Positions 1 to 9,087 of a stretch of DNA of 26,124 bases are shown here, piece after piece. The stretch is taken from positions 1-26,124 of the forward strand of contig JAEZUY010000024.1 in assembly GCA_023420895.1 (NCBI GenBank), given 5' to 3'. The notes below the pieces were generated by a model. The model was not told the DNA's origin and made no database searches. It worked only from the letters and a program-made list of their open reading frames with translations. The number at the start of each line of letters is the position of its first letter. The stretch's first letter is position 1. Made by a program: the position numbers and the translations under genes. This DNA comes from Bacillota bacterium. Its GTDB lineage: Bacteria; Bacillota; Clostridia; Tissierellales; Gottschalkiaceae.

Positions 1-792
1 TATTTTAAATGTCTGATTGTCTATTATATCTAAAATAGCGTCTTTATAAGTTGGAAAATCAGTGTCATGAGGAATCATCTCAATTTTTCCGGCATTATAA
101 AGCCCGAATGTCGATTTTCCGCAAATATGGACTATCATTTTCTTTCCTTCAGCTGCATCTCTAAAGGCTTTGAGTATTCTGAGATTGGGTTCAGTGCAGA
201 ACTTGTCGAAAAGTTTAGGACCTATTAAGTCTGCTGTTCCTGATGAATCACTGTAAGAAAGAATGCTTATTCCTGTTTCTGCAATTCTTCTGCCAAATTT
301 TATTACTAAATCTGAAACATAGTCTATTGTCTTTTTCAATGTATCAGGGTCTTTTCTGAATGATTTGAAAAGAACCATAGGATCGACTACAGATCCGATT
401 ATAGTTATAGGTCCGTCAAGATTGAAAGAAACTCTGTATCCTTTATCTGCAAGAGTTTTAGCGGCTTCAACTATAATTTCAATACGTTCAGTAGTTATCT
501 CATCTATATCCATCGGAAATTCAGACATATCATCGTATTTATAGCTTTCAACGAATGGATCCATGCTGTCAGAACCGAGATTGACTTCTGCTCCGAAAGC
601 CTCAGCTAGAAGCGTATTGCATAGCGGAAGAGCTATTATTTCATCCGAGGTGTCAGGATAAGCTTCTACAGTTTTATTCACAAGTCTTTCAGCATCCATA
701 AATACATTAGGGAATGAAGCACCCGCTTTCAGAAGACCGCCTTTGATTGTCGGTTCTTTTGCAGCTGTGCATTTATACAGTTTAACCTCCAT
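1..792 (-). CDS. UroD-fold corrinoid methyltransferase (MtaA/MtbA-like), partial
   Basis: The reading frame opens with ATG at 792-790, behind a GAGGT ribosome binding site, and runs 264 codons to the window edge without a stop, so the C-terminus is missing. The protein resembles the uroporphyrinogen decarboxylase superfamily. The stretch around residues 219-226 carries a His-x-Cys pair (H222, C224). In MtaA/MtbA/MtsA methyltransferases this pair forms two of three zinc ligands that activate a thiol acceptor; the third Cys would lie beyond the edge. This favours methyl transfer from a methyl-corrinoid protein over heme-pathway decarboxylation. It lies 60 bp after a corrinoid-activator gene on the same strand, which supports the same reading. 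The substrate and acceptor cannot be told, and no corrinoid protein is visible here. Confidence 0.8.
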   Translation of the reverse strand, partial: MEVKLYKCTAAKEPTIKGGLLKAGASFPNVFMDAERLVNKTVEAYPDTSDEIIALPLCNTLLAEAFGAEVNLGSDSMDPFVESYKYDDMSEFPMDIDEITTERIEIIVEAAKTLADKGYRVSFNLDGPITIIGSVVDPMVLFKSFRKDPDTLKKTIDYVSDLVIKFGRRIAETGISILSYSDSSGTADLIGPKLFDKFCTEPNLRILKAFRDAAEGKKMIVHICGKSTFGLYNAGKIEMIPHDTDFPTYKDAILDIIDNQTFKI

Positions 793-852
793 AATAAAAC
801 CTCATTTCATAATAATAAAAACTTTCTTTAAATTTAATTTTCTGTTAAAATT

Positions 853-2343
853 TTAAAATTTCATTTCTTTTACAAAAACATCCTGAAAGTCGTCTCTCAG
901 GGACAGTTCAATTACATCTATATCTTTAGCAATTTCATCCATAATATCTACATATTCCGGTTCATAGCAAGTCTTTACAGCTCCCAGAAGTGAAGAGTTT
1001 CCTACAGAGCTGATTTTTCCTTTGAATTCCTTAGGTATGATTCCTGTTACAAGCACGCTTTCTTTATTCAGATGGTAGCCGAAAGAGCCGGCAACGATTA
1101 CTTCATCTAAATCGTTTATATCTTTTTTGAACGCTTCAAGAAGAATTTTTATTCCTGCAGATATCGCCGCTTTCGCCAGCTGAATCTGTCTTATGTCTTT
1201 CTGAGAAAGGTAGACTTTATCTGTAATATAGAATTTTTTATCCTTCATTTTATCAAAGAGAGGATTATCAGAGTCTTTAGTAAATCTTCCCGATTCTTCA
1301 ACGATTCCGGCCTTTAGCAGTTCAGAAGCTATATCGATGAGACCGCTTCCGCATATTGTTTTAGGCTCTGTGTCGCCTATAGTGGATACTTTGAATTCTC
1401 CATTGTCTTTGATTTTAAAGCTCTCTACTGCTCCTGTAACGGCTCTTGAGCCGCATTCTATATTCATACCTTCGAATGCAGGACCTGCCGATGCCGATAC
1501 GGCTTTCATTTCTCCGTTTATATTCATAACTATCTCGCCATTAGTCCCTATATCTATGAATAGAGAAGAATCTTTTCTTTTATAGAATTCAGTCGCAAAG
1601 ATTCCGGAAATTATATCGCTTCCTATATAGGCAGAGGCGCTCGGAAGCAGAGTAACATCAAAATCCCATCCATGAAACTCTCCCGGCTTGTATTTTCTTG
1701 ATTCCAGGAAAACCGGCTGGTAAGGATAGACTGCTATTCCATAAGGATTTTCACCGGCAATTATATGGAGCATAGTCGTATTGGCCGCAAAGACGGCTTC
1801 TTTCACTTTGCCTTTTCCTAAATCATCTATTACTTCAGTAAGCTTGTCGAGAAGAACATTTTTAACCTTATCAAGTTTCTCCTGCGAGCCGCCTATATAA
1901 TCTATTCTGCTTATAAGATCGTTTCCATACTGAACTTGAGGGTTCAGAAAAGATCTGACAGCTAAAGGATCTTCAATTTCAAGATCCAGAAAATCAATTG
2001 TTACTCCTGTAGTCCCGATGTCTACTGCTACCGATATTTCATCAGAAGAGTCTGAATCGCCATCTACATCTTTATCGACTGATTTCAGCTCTTCATCAGG
2101 GACTTTAAGATATTCTATTTCGATATCTTTTTCCAGCAGATGAGAGCATGGAAATATAGTTTTAAACCCGTATTTATTGCCAAGCGGTCTTATATTTAAA
2201 GCGCATCCTCCGCAGATTCCGTTTCCGCCGCAGGGCATTTCAAGGGGAAGACCGTTTTCAATAATGATGTCTTTTAAAAGACGGCCGCTTTTTCCTTCAA
2301 TAAATTTATCTAGATTGTGTATATAAATTTTATAAATAGCCAT
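853..2343 (-). CDS. RACo/RamA-like corrinoid activation protein (2Fe-2S + DUF4445 ASKHA)
   Basis: The 496-residue protein starts with a [2Fe-2S] ferredoxin domain at about 1-85, with cysteines C38, C44, C47 and C66 (C-x5-C-x2-C-x18-C). An acidic linker (about 84-103) leads to an ASKHA/DUF4445 domain. Phosphate-binding loops are DIGTTG (108-113) and DIGTNGE (264-270). Other family marks are NPQ (134-136), AANTT (187-191), SASAGPAFEG (283-292) and GSGLID (332-337). Members such as RACo and RamA use ATP to drive re-reduction of corrinoid proteins from inactive Co(II) to Co(I). It is shorter than the roughly 630-residue acetogen RACo but retains the Fe-S and ATPase parts. The start has an AGAGGTGA ribosome binding site. 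It lies 54 bp after the molybdopterin gene and 60 bp before the methyltransferase, probably in one operon. Confidence 0.85.
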   Translation of the reverse strand: MAIYKIYIHNLDKFIEGKSGRLLKDIIIENGLPLEMPCGGNGICGGCALNIRPLGNKYGFKTIFPCSHLLEKDIEIEYLKVPDEELKSVDKDVDGDSDSSDEISVAVDIGTTGVTIDFLDLEIEDPLAVRSFLNPQVQYGNDLISRIDYIGGSQEKLDKVKNVLLDKLTEVIDDLGKGKVKEAVFAANTTMLHIIAGENPYGIAVYPYQPVFLESRKYKPGEFHGWDFDVTLLPSASAYIGSDIISGIFATEFYKRKDSSLFIDIGTNGEIVMNINGEMKAVSASAGPAFEGMNIECGSRAVTGAVESFKIKDNGEFKVSTIGDTEPKTICGSGLIDIASELLKAGIVEESGRFTKDSDNPLFDKMKDKKFYITDKVYLSQKDIRQIQLAKAAISAGIKILLEAFKKDINDLDEVIVAGSFGYHLNKESVLVTGIIPKEFKGKISSVGNSSLLGAVKTCYEPEYVDIMDEIAKDIDVIELSLRDDFQDVFVKEMKF

Positions 2344-2365
2344 AAAATCACCTCTACTATCTTAG

Positions 2366-2391
2366 ATACCCTAAAACATATGTCATTAAAT
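2366..2391 (-). promoter_or_regulatory. possible sigma-B-like promoter before the corrinoid activator
   Basis: Read on the minus strand, ATTTAA is followed by 14 bp and GGGTAT. This is five of six and six of six matches to the GTTTAA/GGGTAT consensus. The GGGTAT ends only 23 bp before the ATG, and the site lies between two same-strand genes of a probable operon. It would therefore be an internal promoter with a very short leader. It is less certain than the copies at 10525 and 17554. Confidence 0.35.
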
Positions 2392-2397
2392 TAAATT

Positions 2398-4353
2398 TTA
2401 GTGACTATGGTCAAGTTTTATTAAAAAAGATCTCGAGCCCGCATATCCAACTGCAGGATCAAGCACTTCGCTGTCGACTAAAGAATTCGGATTGTGATTT
2501 CTGTCTGACTGAGGAATGCTGAGAGTGTTTGGACACAGTCTGTCTGTAAGTTCAATTACAGCCTCCATGCTGCCTCTAGGAGATGAAATAATCACTCTGT
2601 CTCCGTCTTCCTTATGAAACTTTTTGAGAACAGCTTTGTCAGCTCTTACCGTTCTTATACCGTCATCCTCTCTGCTGATTTTAGAATTTGAGGCTCTTGC
2701 TCCTGTAGTTGCAGTGAAGATATATTCCGCATTAGGAGTATTAGTGAGCATGCTTTCAGCAGGCTCCTCAAACTTTACAAGTGGTTCTAAACCGAGAGAC
2801 TTAAGTTCTTCAGAATATATTTCAAGCTTTCCGGAATCAGTGAGGAATTCAAAGTCTTCCTCTATTTCCTCAGAATATGAAAAAGATTTATTCTCAAAAT
2901 CGAGTTCAGTATCAGAAACTCTGTATTTCAGAATATCTTCATAAGTTTTAAATTCCATATTTTCATATATGCCGAGTCTCTTCGCAATTTCAGCAAATAC
3001 ATCGAATTCAGTCATAATTTCGGGTTCTGATATTTTTTCAGTGAACATTATATGCTGCTTTCCAGAAGCAGATGCCGCTAATGCTGAGTCTCTCTCGTAC
3101 ATACAAGTTCTCGGAAACACTATATCGGCAAGCTCTGCAGTTTCAGTTATCCTGTTTTCAAAGACAGCTAAGAAATCGAGATTCTTGAGTGCTTTGACAG
3201 TCTCATTTGAATTAGGAAAAGTCAGTGCAGGATTGCTTTCATGAACTATCATAGCTTTCAGCTTATAAGGAATTCCTTCAAGAACTGCTTTCTGATATCT
3301 GACAGCCTGAGCTATTCCGAAATATTTTCTCAAAATAGGGAATTCTTTTTGTCCAACGGCGTCTTTATCAGTTTTAAGAGGAATTCTTTTAAAACCGGAA
3401 TCAGGGAGTACAAGACTTCCGCCTTTTTTTCCTAAAAATCCGCTTAAAATATCGAGAGTCATGACAGCTCTTATAGACTGAACCGCATTAGTCTGATGCT
3501 CCAGAGCCGCACCTATCGATGATGCTAGTGATTCAGAATTTTCATATATATCAGCAAGGGCTTCAATTTTTTCACCGTCTATCCAGGTGATAATCTGAGT
3601 GTTTATTACATCGAACTGTTTTACATATTCTCTGAATTCTGAAAAACCTTTGGAGTTTTTCATCCAGTAATCTTCATCTACTGCTCCTCTTTCAAAGAGT
3701 ATATTGAGAATTCCGAGAGCAAGAGCTCCGTCGGTTCCCGGTCTTATCTGAAGATATAAATCCGCTTCTTCGGCAAGACGGTTTTCAGATGGATCGATTA
3801 CCACCAGCTTTGCTCCTGAATCAAGATTCTGTCTCATGTCTTCTGCATACCTCGGTGCAGATGCTTTAGGATTGCTGCCCCAGAGCACTACAGTATCCGC
3901 ATTCTTAAAATCAGGTCTGGGTGCAGGATTTCCATGCAGAAGAAGAGAAGCTGATTCTCTTGCAAGATTGCAGTAAGAGCCTCCGTCAGAAAAATTAGGA
4001 CTTCCTAAAGCATTCAGAAAATTCTTTGCCGTGTCTGAGAAATCATTATTATAATAGCTTTCACCGGTATGGACAGCCAGAGCTTCAGGATTTTCAGAAA
4101 CTGTTTTTTTCAGTTTTTCAGCTGTATAGTCGAAAGCTTCTTCCCACGAAACTTTTCTGAAGCTTCCGTCAGAATTTTTGATGAGCGGCTGAGAGAATTC
4201 TCTCTCAGTATTTAAAGATTCTGCTCTTCTGCATATAAATCCTCCGCTGAAAGAGTCAGCATCTCCTCTTACAGATGCAATTTTTCCATTTTTTAATTCA
4301 ATCTCTGTACCGCAGCCGCATGCACAGAGTCTGCAATTGCTTTTTAACCTCAT
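2398..4353 (-). CDS. molybdopterin-dependent oxidoreductase, bis-MGD type, cytoplasmic
   Basis: This 651-residue protein has the layout of the DMSO-reductase superfamily. An N-terminal [4Fe-4S] motif (C7-x2-C10-x3-C14-x26-C41) is followed by the molybdopterin domains, and a C-terminal dinucleotide-binding domain covers roughly 535-651. The segment GSYCNLARE near residue 128 sits where the metal-ligand residue usually falls, making C128 a candidate Mo/W ligand. The motif GSNPKAS at 159-165 is a cofactor-binding stretch. There is no Tat signal peptide and no adjacent electron-transfer subunit, so it probably works in the cytoplasm. It starts 10 bp behind an AGGAGG site and begins the operon with the corrinoid activator and methyltransferase. 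The substrate cannot be identified; it is short for a formate dehydrogenase. Confidence 0.85.
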   Translation of the reverse strand: MRLKSNCRLCACGCGTEIELKNGKIASVRGDADSFSGGFICRRAESLNTEREFSQPLIKNSDGSFRKVSWEEAFDYTAEKLKKTVSENPEALAVHTGESYYNNDFSDTAKNFLNALGSPNFSDGGSYCNLARESASLLLHGNPAPRPDFKNADTVVLWGSNPKASAPRYAEDMRQNLDSGAKLVVIDPSENRLAEEADLYLQIRPGTDGALALGILNILFERGAVDEDYWMKNSKGFSEFREYVKQFDVINTQIITWIDGEKIEALADIYENSESLASSIGAALEHQTNAVQSIRAVMTLDILSGFLGKKGGSLVLPDSGFKRIPLKTDKDAVGQKEFPILRKYFGIAQAVRYQKAVLEGIPYKLKAMIVHESNPALTFPNSNETVKALKNLDFLAVFENRITETAELADIVFPRTCMYERDSALAASASGKQHIMFTEKISEPEIMTEFDVFAEIAKRLGIYENMEFKTYEDILKYRVSDTELDFENKSFSYSEEIEEDFEFLTDSGKLEIYSEELKSLGLEPLVKFEEPAESMLTNTPNAEYIFTATTGARASNSKISREDDGIRTVRADKAVLKKFHKEDGDRVIISSPRGSMEAVIELTDRLCPNTLSIPQSDRNHNPNSLVDSEVLDPAVGYAGSRSFLIKLDHSH

Positions 4354-4554
4354 ATTTTCTGCCTCCTATAAAATAGCTTATATATAAGTATACCATTAGA
4401 AATAAGCAATTGAGATTTCATTATATGAAGAGGAAATAAAATAGATTGAAGAAAATAATATAGAGAAAATCTATCAATAATAAATAAAGAATAAATTATT
4501 ACTATACACATTTTAAATCCGGAAATATAGAATATATATAAAGGAGATTTTAAT

Positions 4555-6333
4555 ATGAGATTTAAGAGAGATTACAGATTGAAAGCCGCAATTAAAGACT
4601 CGGACTACAGACATGTGAAATACAGACATTTCACTGATGAAGACTGGAGTGTTAAAGAAAAGGCTTTATATATAGGAAAAGAAGAGCGTTTCTCTCAGCA
4701 GATAATTCTGAATGCGCTTAATGGAGACACTCTTTATACAGTTAAGAGAAAGAACATGATTTCATGGAAGGGTCTTGTTCACAGAGTAAGACTCGATATA
4801 GAAGCAGAGGACAGGGAGCTTGAGAAATGCTTCAAGCTGAATTTCATGCAGTACATTGAAAATGATTTAGGAGTCAAAGTTGCAGAGCCTATAGGAGAAA
4901 TGGATTCTATGGAATCTGAAGACGGCATAACTCAGGCAGTGATTCTGGAAGGAAAAATTCCTGAATCTTATTCTAAAAACTATGCTGAAATTAAAGTAAA
5001 TATATACGTTCAGGAAGGATTCGAAGAAGAAATTCTTCATACGAGTCTAGTTTTTAAACTTAATATATTCGATTTCACATTTGAAAATCCTAAAGAAGGA
5101 TATTTCAATCTTGATTTATGGCAGCATCCGTCTTCATGGGGAAGATATTACGAAGTTGAACTCTGGTCGGATGACCACTTTATAATAATAGAGAATATGC
5201 TTAAAGAGCTGGCATCACTTGGAGACAAGATTATAACTGTTTCAGTTTCTGATTTTCCGTGGTCGGGACAGCACTGCAATAGTGTAGATGTGAATCCTTC
5301 AAATCTTTTTGAGTACAATATGATTGAGACTGTGAAAGACAGAGAAGGAAACTTCATATTTGACTACTCGCATATGGACAGGTATATAGAGACGGCTATT
5401 GACGCCGGAATGGACAGAGAAATAGATATATTCGGTCTTTCAGGAGTATGGGAAGCGGGAATGGGGTCGCCTTTTGAAGACTGCCCTGAACCTTTGAAAA
5501 TAAATTATTATGATGAAAAAACCGGTACACTCAAGTATATAAATAGTGAAGACGATTTACAAATATATGTGAAATCTTTAATGGAGCATTTTGATGAAAA
5601 AGGCTGGTACGATATGGTTCATATAATGTCGGATCATCCTAATGAAGATAAAGTTTTTGAAGAGAAAAAGGCCTATCTCGAAAAAATGGCGGCTCCGAGA
5701 AAGCTGAAATATAAATCAGCTATATACCTTAAAGATATAATAAGTTCTCATTACGATAAACTTAATGAAATTTCAGTATGTTCTGCCGCACTTCTGCAGC
5801 TTGGAGAAAGCATGGCGGATATAAAGAAATATATAAATAAAGAGGGCGGCCATGCCACATGGTATGTATGCTGGTTTCCGGAGAGACCTAATAATTTCAT
5901 AGAGACGCCTCTGATAGACAACAGACTGATAGGATGGTTCACTTATCTGTTCGGACTGGACGGGTTTTTAAGATGGGATTATGCTCTTTGGACTGCGGAT
6001 CCGTGGAAAAACGCAAGATATAAATATCCTTACTGGAAAACTGGAGATATGTTTTTCGTACATCCTGGAAAGAATATGAAACCGAGAAGAAGCCTCAGAT
6101 GGGAAAATCTGAGATACGGAATTCAGGACTTTCAGCTGTTTAAAAAACTGGAAGAAAAAGGATGGGCCAGAGATGAAATACTAGACAGATTCATACATCC
6201 TCTTCTTGGAAAAATTACAGACTATAAAGTGAAGCATTCCAGAAGTGTTGAGATAAAATTCAATGAAGAGCTTCAGGATTATATGGATATGAAGAGAGAA
6301 ATACTTGAAATACTTTCAGAAAAGAAAGCTTAA
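4555..6333 (+). CDS. DUF4091 (GH123-like) glycoside-hydrolase-like protein
   Basis: The 592-residue protein lacks a signal peptide. It has a beta-rich N-terminal region up to about 180, a central barrel-like part, and a C-terminal DUF4091 segment at about 430-530. That segment is marked by the run WYVCWFPERPNN, the tryptophan-rich WDYALWTADPW (474-484) and SLRWENLRYGIQDF (513-526). Related enzymes of family GH123 act on N-acetylgalactosaminides using a neighbouring Asp-Glu pair that DUF4091 proteins usually show as DEP. Here the matching place reads SDHP (359-362), with His361 where the Glu acid would be. It may therefore be catalytically altered, unless E364 or another residue substitutes. 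The start is clear: AAGGAG lies 8 bp before the ATG. Two surface peptidase-like genes follow on the same strand. Confidence 0.7.
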   Translation: MRFKRDYRLKAAIKDSDYRHVKYRHFTDEDWSVKEKALYIGKEERFSQQIILNALNGDTLYTVKRKNMISWKGLVHRVRLDIEAEDRELEKCFKLNFMQYIENDLGVKVAEPIGEMDSMESEDGITQAVILEGKIPESYSKNYAEIKVNIYVQEGFEEEILHTSLVFKLNIFDFTFENPKEGYFNLDLWQHPSSWGRYYEVELWSDDHFIIIENMLKELASLGDKIITVSVSDFPWSGQHCNSVDVNPSNLFEYNMIETVKDREGNFIFDYSHMDRYIETAIDAGMDREIDIFGLSGVWEAGMGSPFEDCPEPLKINYYDEKTGTLKYINSEDDLQIYVKSLMEHFDEKGWYDMVHIMSDHPNEDKVFEEKKAYLEKMAAPRKLKYKSAIYLKDIISSHYDKLNEISVCSAALLQLGESMADIKKYINKEGGHATWYVCWFPERPNNFIETPLIDNRLIGWFTYLFGLDGFLRWDYALWTADPWKNARYKYPYWKTGDMFFVHPGKNMKPRRSLRWENLRYGIQDFQLFKKLEEKGWARDEILDRFIHPLLGKITDYKVKHSRSVEIKFNEELQDYMDMKREILEILSEKKA

Positions 6334-6375
6334 TATAAAATTAATACAATCATTATCATTAATAGATAAATTAAC

Positions 6376-6403
6376 TTGATAAAATCCAGATTAAGTGTAG
6401 AAT
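6376..6403 (+). promoter_or_regulatory. possible sigma-A promoter for the lipoprotein gene
   Basis: TTGATA at 6376-6381, a 16-bp spacer and TAGAAT at 6398-6403 match the vegetative promoter pattern. The -10 box ends 33 bp before the ATG of the lipoprotein gene. It would let the peptidase pair be expressed apart from the DUF4091 gene. Confidence 0.4.
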
Positions 6404-6436
6404 ATAGATAAAAGAAATAAGTCTAGGAGCAGAGAT

Positions 6437-7333
6437 ATGAGAAAATTCAGAAAAGTTTCTAAGGCAGTTTTATCTATATTCTTAATTTTTTTATGCACAT
6501 CATGCGCTCATGAAGCAGAACAGTATCAGGAAGAATCAAGAAGCGGGCTCCAGATGAGCAGTGTAGGAAGAGAGCCGCTGTTTGATGCGCCTTCATATTC
6601 AAGTAATATTTTAATGGAAATTGAACCGCAGAAAGTGAATGTTGAAAAAGTTGTAAGTGGATGGAGATATGTTGAAATTAACGGACAGAAAGGATATCTG
6701 CCTCCTGAAGGTGTAAATTACAATGAATCTGCTGATGCTCAGATTATAGATATACCTGTCACAGGACAGTTTCCGGAATATAAGAACGGGTGTGAAGCTC
6801 TGGCCATTAAAATGATGATGGAGCCGTTTGGAATATACAAATCGAAAGATGAAATCGCAGCTGAAATTCCAAAAGACAGAGAAGACGCCGAATTTGATGA
6901 AGACGGAAATATAATGGTTTGGGGAGATCCCGATAAAGGTTTTGTAGGAAGCATAGAGGGAAAGGAAAAGATAGGATTCAGCATCTATCCGACAGCAGTT
7001 GTGGAGTATCTGAAAAAATACTTTGAAAAACCTGTAAATCTCACAGGGGCAAGTCCTGAAGTTCTGGAAAGATACATAAGAGCAGGACATCCTGTAGTCA
7101 TATGGGCGACAGTAGATTTTCAGGATGCAGAGGAAGGCGTTACATGGCTTACTGATGAGGGAAGAGAAATAACGGGAACTTTCAGTGTTCATGCTATGAC
7201 TCTGGTGGGATTTGACAGCGAAAATTACTATCTCAACGATCCATTTACAGAAACTAAAGATTATCAGGTTGCTAAAGACGTATTTTGCGATATATGGACG
7301 CAGATTGGAAATATGGCAGTATCAGTCGATTAA
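6437..7333 (+). CDS. lipoprotein with SH3-like and C39-like cysteine peptidase domains
   Basis: The 298-residue product begins with a lysine/arginine-rich signal peptide and a hydrophobic stretch (10-20), ending in CTSC. Cys23 is the likely lipid-modified residue, although the lipobox is unusual in having Cys rather than Leu at -3. An SH3b-like region spans about 47-93 (GWRYVEINGQKGYLPPEG). From about 103 to the end there is a papain-like peptidase_C39_2 domain. Its likely catalytic residues are C119 (KNGCEA), H252 (FSVHAM) and D268 (YYLND). It should sit on the outer face of the cytoplasmic membrane and cleave, or bind, peptides or cell-wall material; the substrate is unknown. The next gene carries a close copy of the same two domains on a different anchor. 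The start follows AGGAGC. Confidence 0.8.
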   Translation: MRKFRKVSKAVLSIFLIFLCTSCAHEAEQYQEESRSGLQMSSVGREPLFDAPSYSSNILMEIEPQKVNVEKVVSGWRYVEINGQKGYLPPEGVNYNESADAQIIDIPVTGQFPEYKNGCEALAIKMMMEPFGIYKSKDEIAAEIPKDREDAEFDEDGNIMVWGDPDKGFVGSIEGKEKIGFSIYPTAVVEYLKKYFEKPVNLTGASPEVLERYIRAGHPVVIWATVDFQDAEEGVTWLTDEGREITGTFSVHAMTLVGFDSENYYLNDPFTETKDYQVAKDVFCDIWTQIGNMAVSVD

Positions 7334-7362
7334 AAGACTGGAAATTCAGAGGAGGGTGCAGA

Positions 7363-9033
7363 TTGAAGAATAAGAAAATTATACCGGCAGCTCTGCTATC
7401 GGCAATTATGCTTATATCATCTGTCTCGAATGCTTCGCCTCTTGAAGGTTTTAACGATATTTCAGAAGGCGAACACTGGGCTGAAGATTCTCTTATCCAT
7501 TTGATTCAGCACGATATTCTCAGAGGAAAAGGCGGAAGACTAGATGCTGACGGAAATCTGACTAGAGCTGAGATTGCCGCGATGATAAACAGAATGTTTG
7601 AAAATGAAGAGAGAGAAAACATAGAAAGATTTACAGATGTTGAAGAAAGTTTCTGGTACTATGAAGACATAGCAAAAGCAGTGGGAATGGGAATTCTTGA
7701 AGGAAAGCCGGGAGGAAAGATGGAGCCGGATTCCGAGATTACGAGACAGGATACAGCCGCAGTTCTTTACAGACTCATATCGCTTAAAGAGAGCGATACT
7801 TCTGTGCTCGACAGCTATAAAGACGGAAATGAAGTATGGGACTATGCCCGTCCAGCTTTTTCAGCACTCATTGAAAGGGGAATTTTCAAAGGGTATGAAG
7901 GAAGATTAAAACCTCAGGACCCGATAACGAGGGCAGAATTTGCGGCAGTTCTTCACAGAATGTTTCCAAATATTATAAGAACAGAAGCCGATTTTGAAAA
8001 TATAAAAGACGGAAACGTTCTAGTTGGAGGAGACGTAGAACTTATAAAAGATCTTGAAGTTTCAGGAGATATTATTTTAGCTGACGGACTTGGAGACAGA
8101 AGAATAACGATGGACAATGTAAGAGCTGAAAGACTTATAGTCAGGGGCGGAGAAACAGAAGAAGTGAATATGGAAACGGATATGGAGAGAGTTATGCTCA
8201 GAAGGAACAGGACTAATGAAGAAGAAAAAGAGCATACTGAAAATTCAGAAATTCACGAAGATATAGCATTAGAACCGTTATTTAAAGAGCCTTCATATTC
8301 AAGTGAAATACTGTACGGTCTTTTACCGCAGGAAAAAGAGTTTCTCGGTTATGACGGAGAATGGAGACATGTCAGAATTTCAGATGGAACTGAAGGGTAT
8401 CTTCCGCCGGAAGGAATAGAATACAAGATGTACGACTCGTCAGTCATGATAGATATACCGGCTACAAGCCAGCTTCCTGAATATCAAAACGGATGCGAAG
8501 CAGTCGCAGTGAAGATGATGATGGAAGGACTTGGAATAAATAAGAGCAAACATGAGCTGATTGCGGAAATGCCCAGGGATATGAAAGAACCTGTATACAG
8601 AAATGGAAGAATTTATATTTGGGGCAATCCTCATAAAGGTTTTGTAGGATATTATGAAGGCGGAAACAGAATAGGATACAGTATTTATCCTGCAGCTGTT
8701 ACAGAATATCTGAAACAGTATTTCGACAAGCCTAAAAATCTTTCAAGGACGGACACTGCTACACTTGAAAGATATATAAGAGCAGGACGTCCGGTAGTTG
8801 TATGGGTTATAGAAGATTTTGGTGAAATCGAGAGATGGTTAACATGGTATACGGAAGACGGAGAAGAAATACCGGCGACTTTCGAAATACACGCCATGAC
8901 TTTAGTAGGATTTGACGAAAATAACTATTATCTGAACGACCCTTATACAGGAACTAAGAACTATAAAGTTTCAAAAAAGAGATTCAGTGAAGTATGGGAA
9001 CAGCTTGCATATATGGCGGTGTCAGTAGATTAA
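7363..9033 (+). CDS. SLH-anchored protein with SH3-like and C39-like peptidase domains
   Basis: The best start is TTG at 7363, seven bases after GGAGGG, giving 556 residues. An ATG at 7285 in the same frame lies inside the upstream gene, lacks a ribosome binding site and would bury the signal peptide. From the TTG there is a typical signal peptide, with cleavage likely after SNA (22-24). Three SLH repeats follow at about 28-80, 87-140 and 148-201, for binding pyruvylated cell-wall polymer. A beta-rich linker (about 208-280) and an acidic stretch precede an SH3-like region (304-352) and a C39-like domain (360-556). Likely catalytic residues are C378, H510 and D526. The last 250 residues closely match the upstream lipoprotein; the 29-bp gap suggests cotranscription. 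Confidence 0.85.
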   Translation: MKNKKIIPAALLSAIMLISSVSNASPLEGFNDISEGEHWAEDSLIHLIQHDILRGKGGRLDADGNLTRAEIAAMINRMFENEERENIERFTDVEESFWYYEDIAKAVGMGILEGKPGGKMEPDSEITRQDTAAVLYRLISLKESDTSVLDSYKDGNEVWDYARPAFSALIERGIFKGYEGRLKPQDPITRAEFAAVLHRMFPNIIRTEADFENIKDGNVLVGGDVELIKDLEVSGDIILADGLGDRRITMDNVRAERLIVRGGETEEVNMETDMERVMLRRNRTNEEEKEHTENSEIHEDIALEPLFKEPSYSSEILYGLLPQEKEFLGYDGEWRHVRISDGTEGYLPPEGIEYKMYDSSVMIDIPATSQLPEYQNGCEAVAVKMMMEGLGINKSKHELIAEMPRDMKEPVYRNGRIYIWGNPHKGFVGYYEGGNRIGYSIYPAAVTEYLKQYFDKPKNLSRTDTATLERYIRAGRPVVVWVIEDFGEIERWLTWYTEDGEEIPATFEIHAMTLVGFDENNYYLNDPYTGTKNYKVSKKRFSEVWEQLAYMAVSVD

Positions 9034-9053
9034 ATTTTTTAATATATAAAAAG

Positions 9054-9087
9054 AGAGAATCCAGGTTTAAGCTGGATTCTCTTTTTT
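9054..9087 (+). terminator. intrinsic terminator between convergent genes
   Basis: An 11-bp perfect stem (9054-9064 with 9072-9082) and a 7-base loop are followed by a T run to 9087. It lies 20 bp after the SLH gene. The A-rich left flank could give some termination for the opposing CPBP gene, whose stop codon overlaps the T run. Confidence 0.85.

Noticed and set aside
6345..6375. Fur-box-like AATCATTATCATTAAT before the lipoprotein gene
   Set aside because: Only one half matches the inverted GATAATGAT pattern, and the window has no iron-uptake context.
6611..7192. 193-codon open frame on the minus strand
   Set aside because: It is antisense to the lipoprotein gene, has no recognisable domain or start signal, and the plus-strand gene is certain.
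7285..7362. In-frame ATG upstream of the SLH protein start
   Set aside because: It overlaps the previous gene, lacks a ribosome binding site and would bury the signal peptide. TTG 7363 has GGAGGG at proper spacing.
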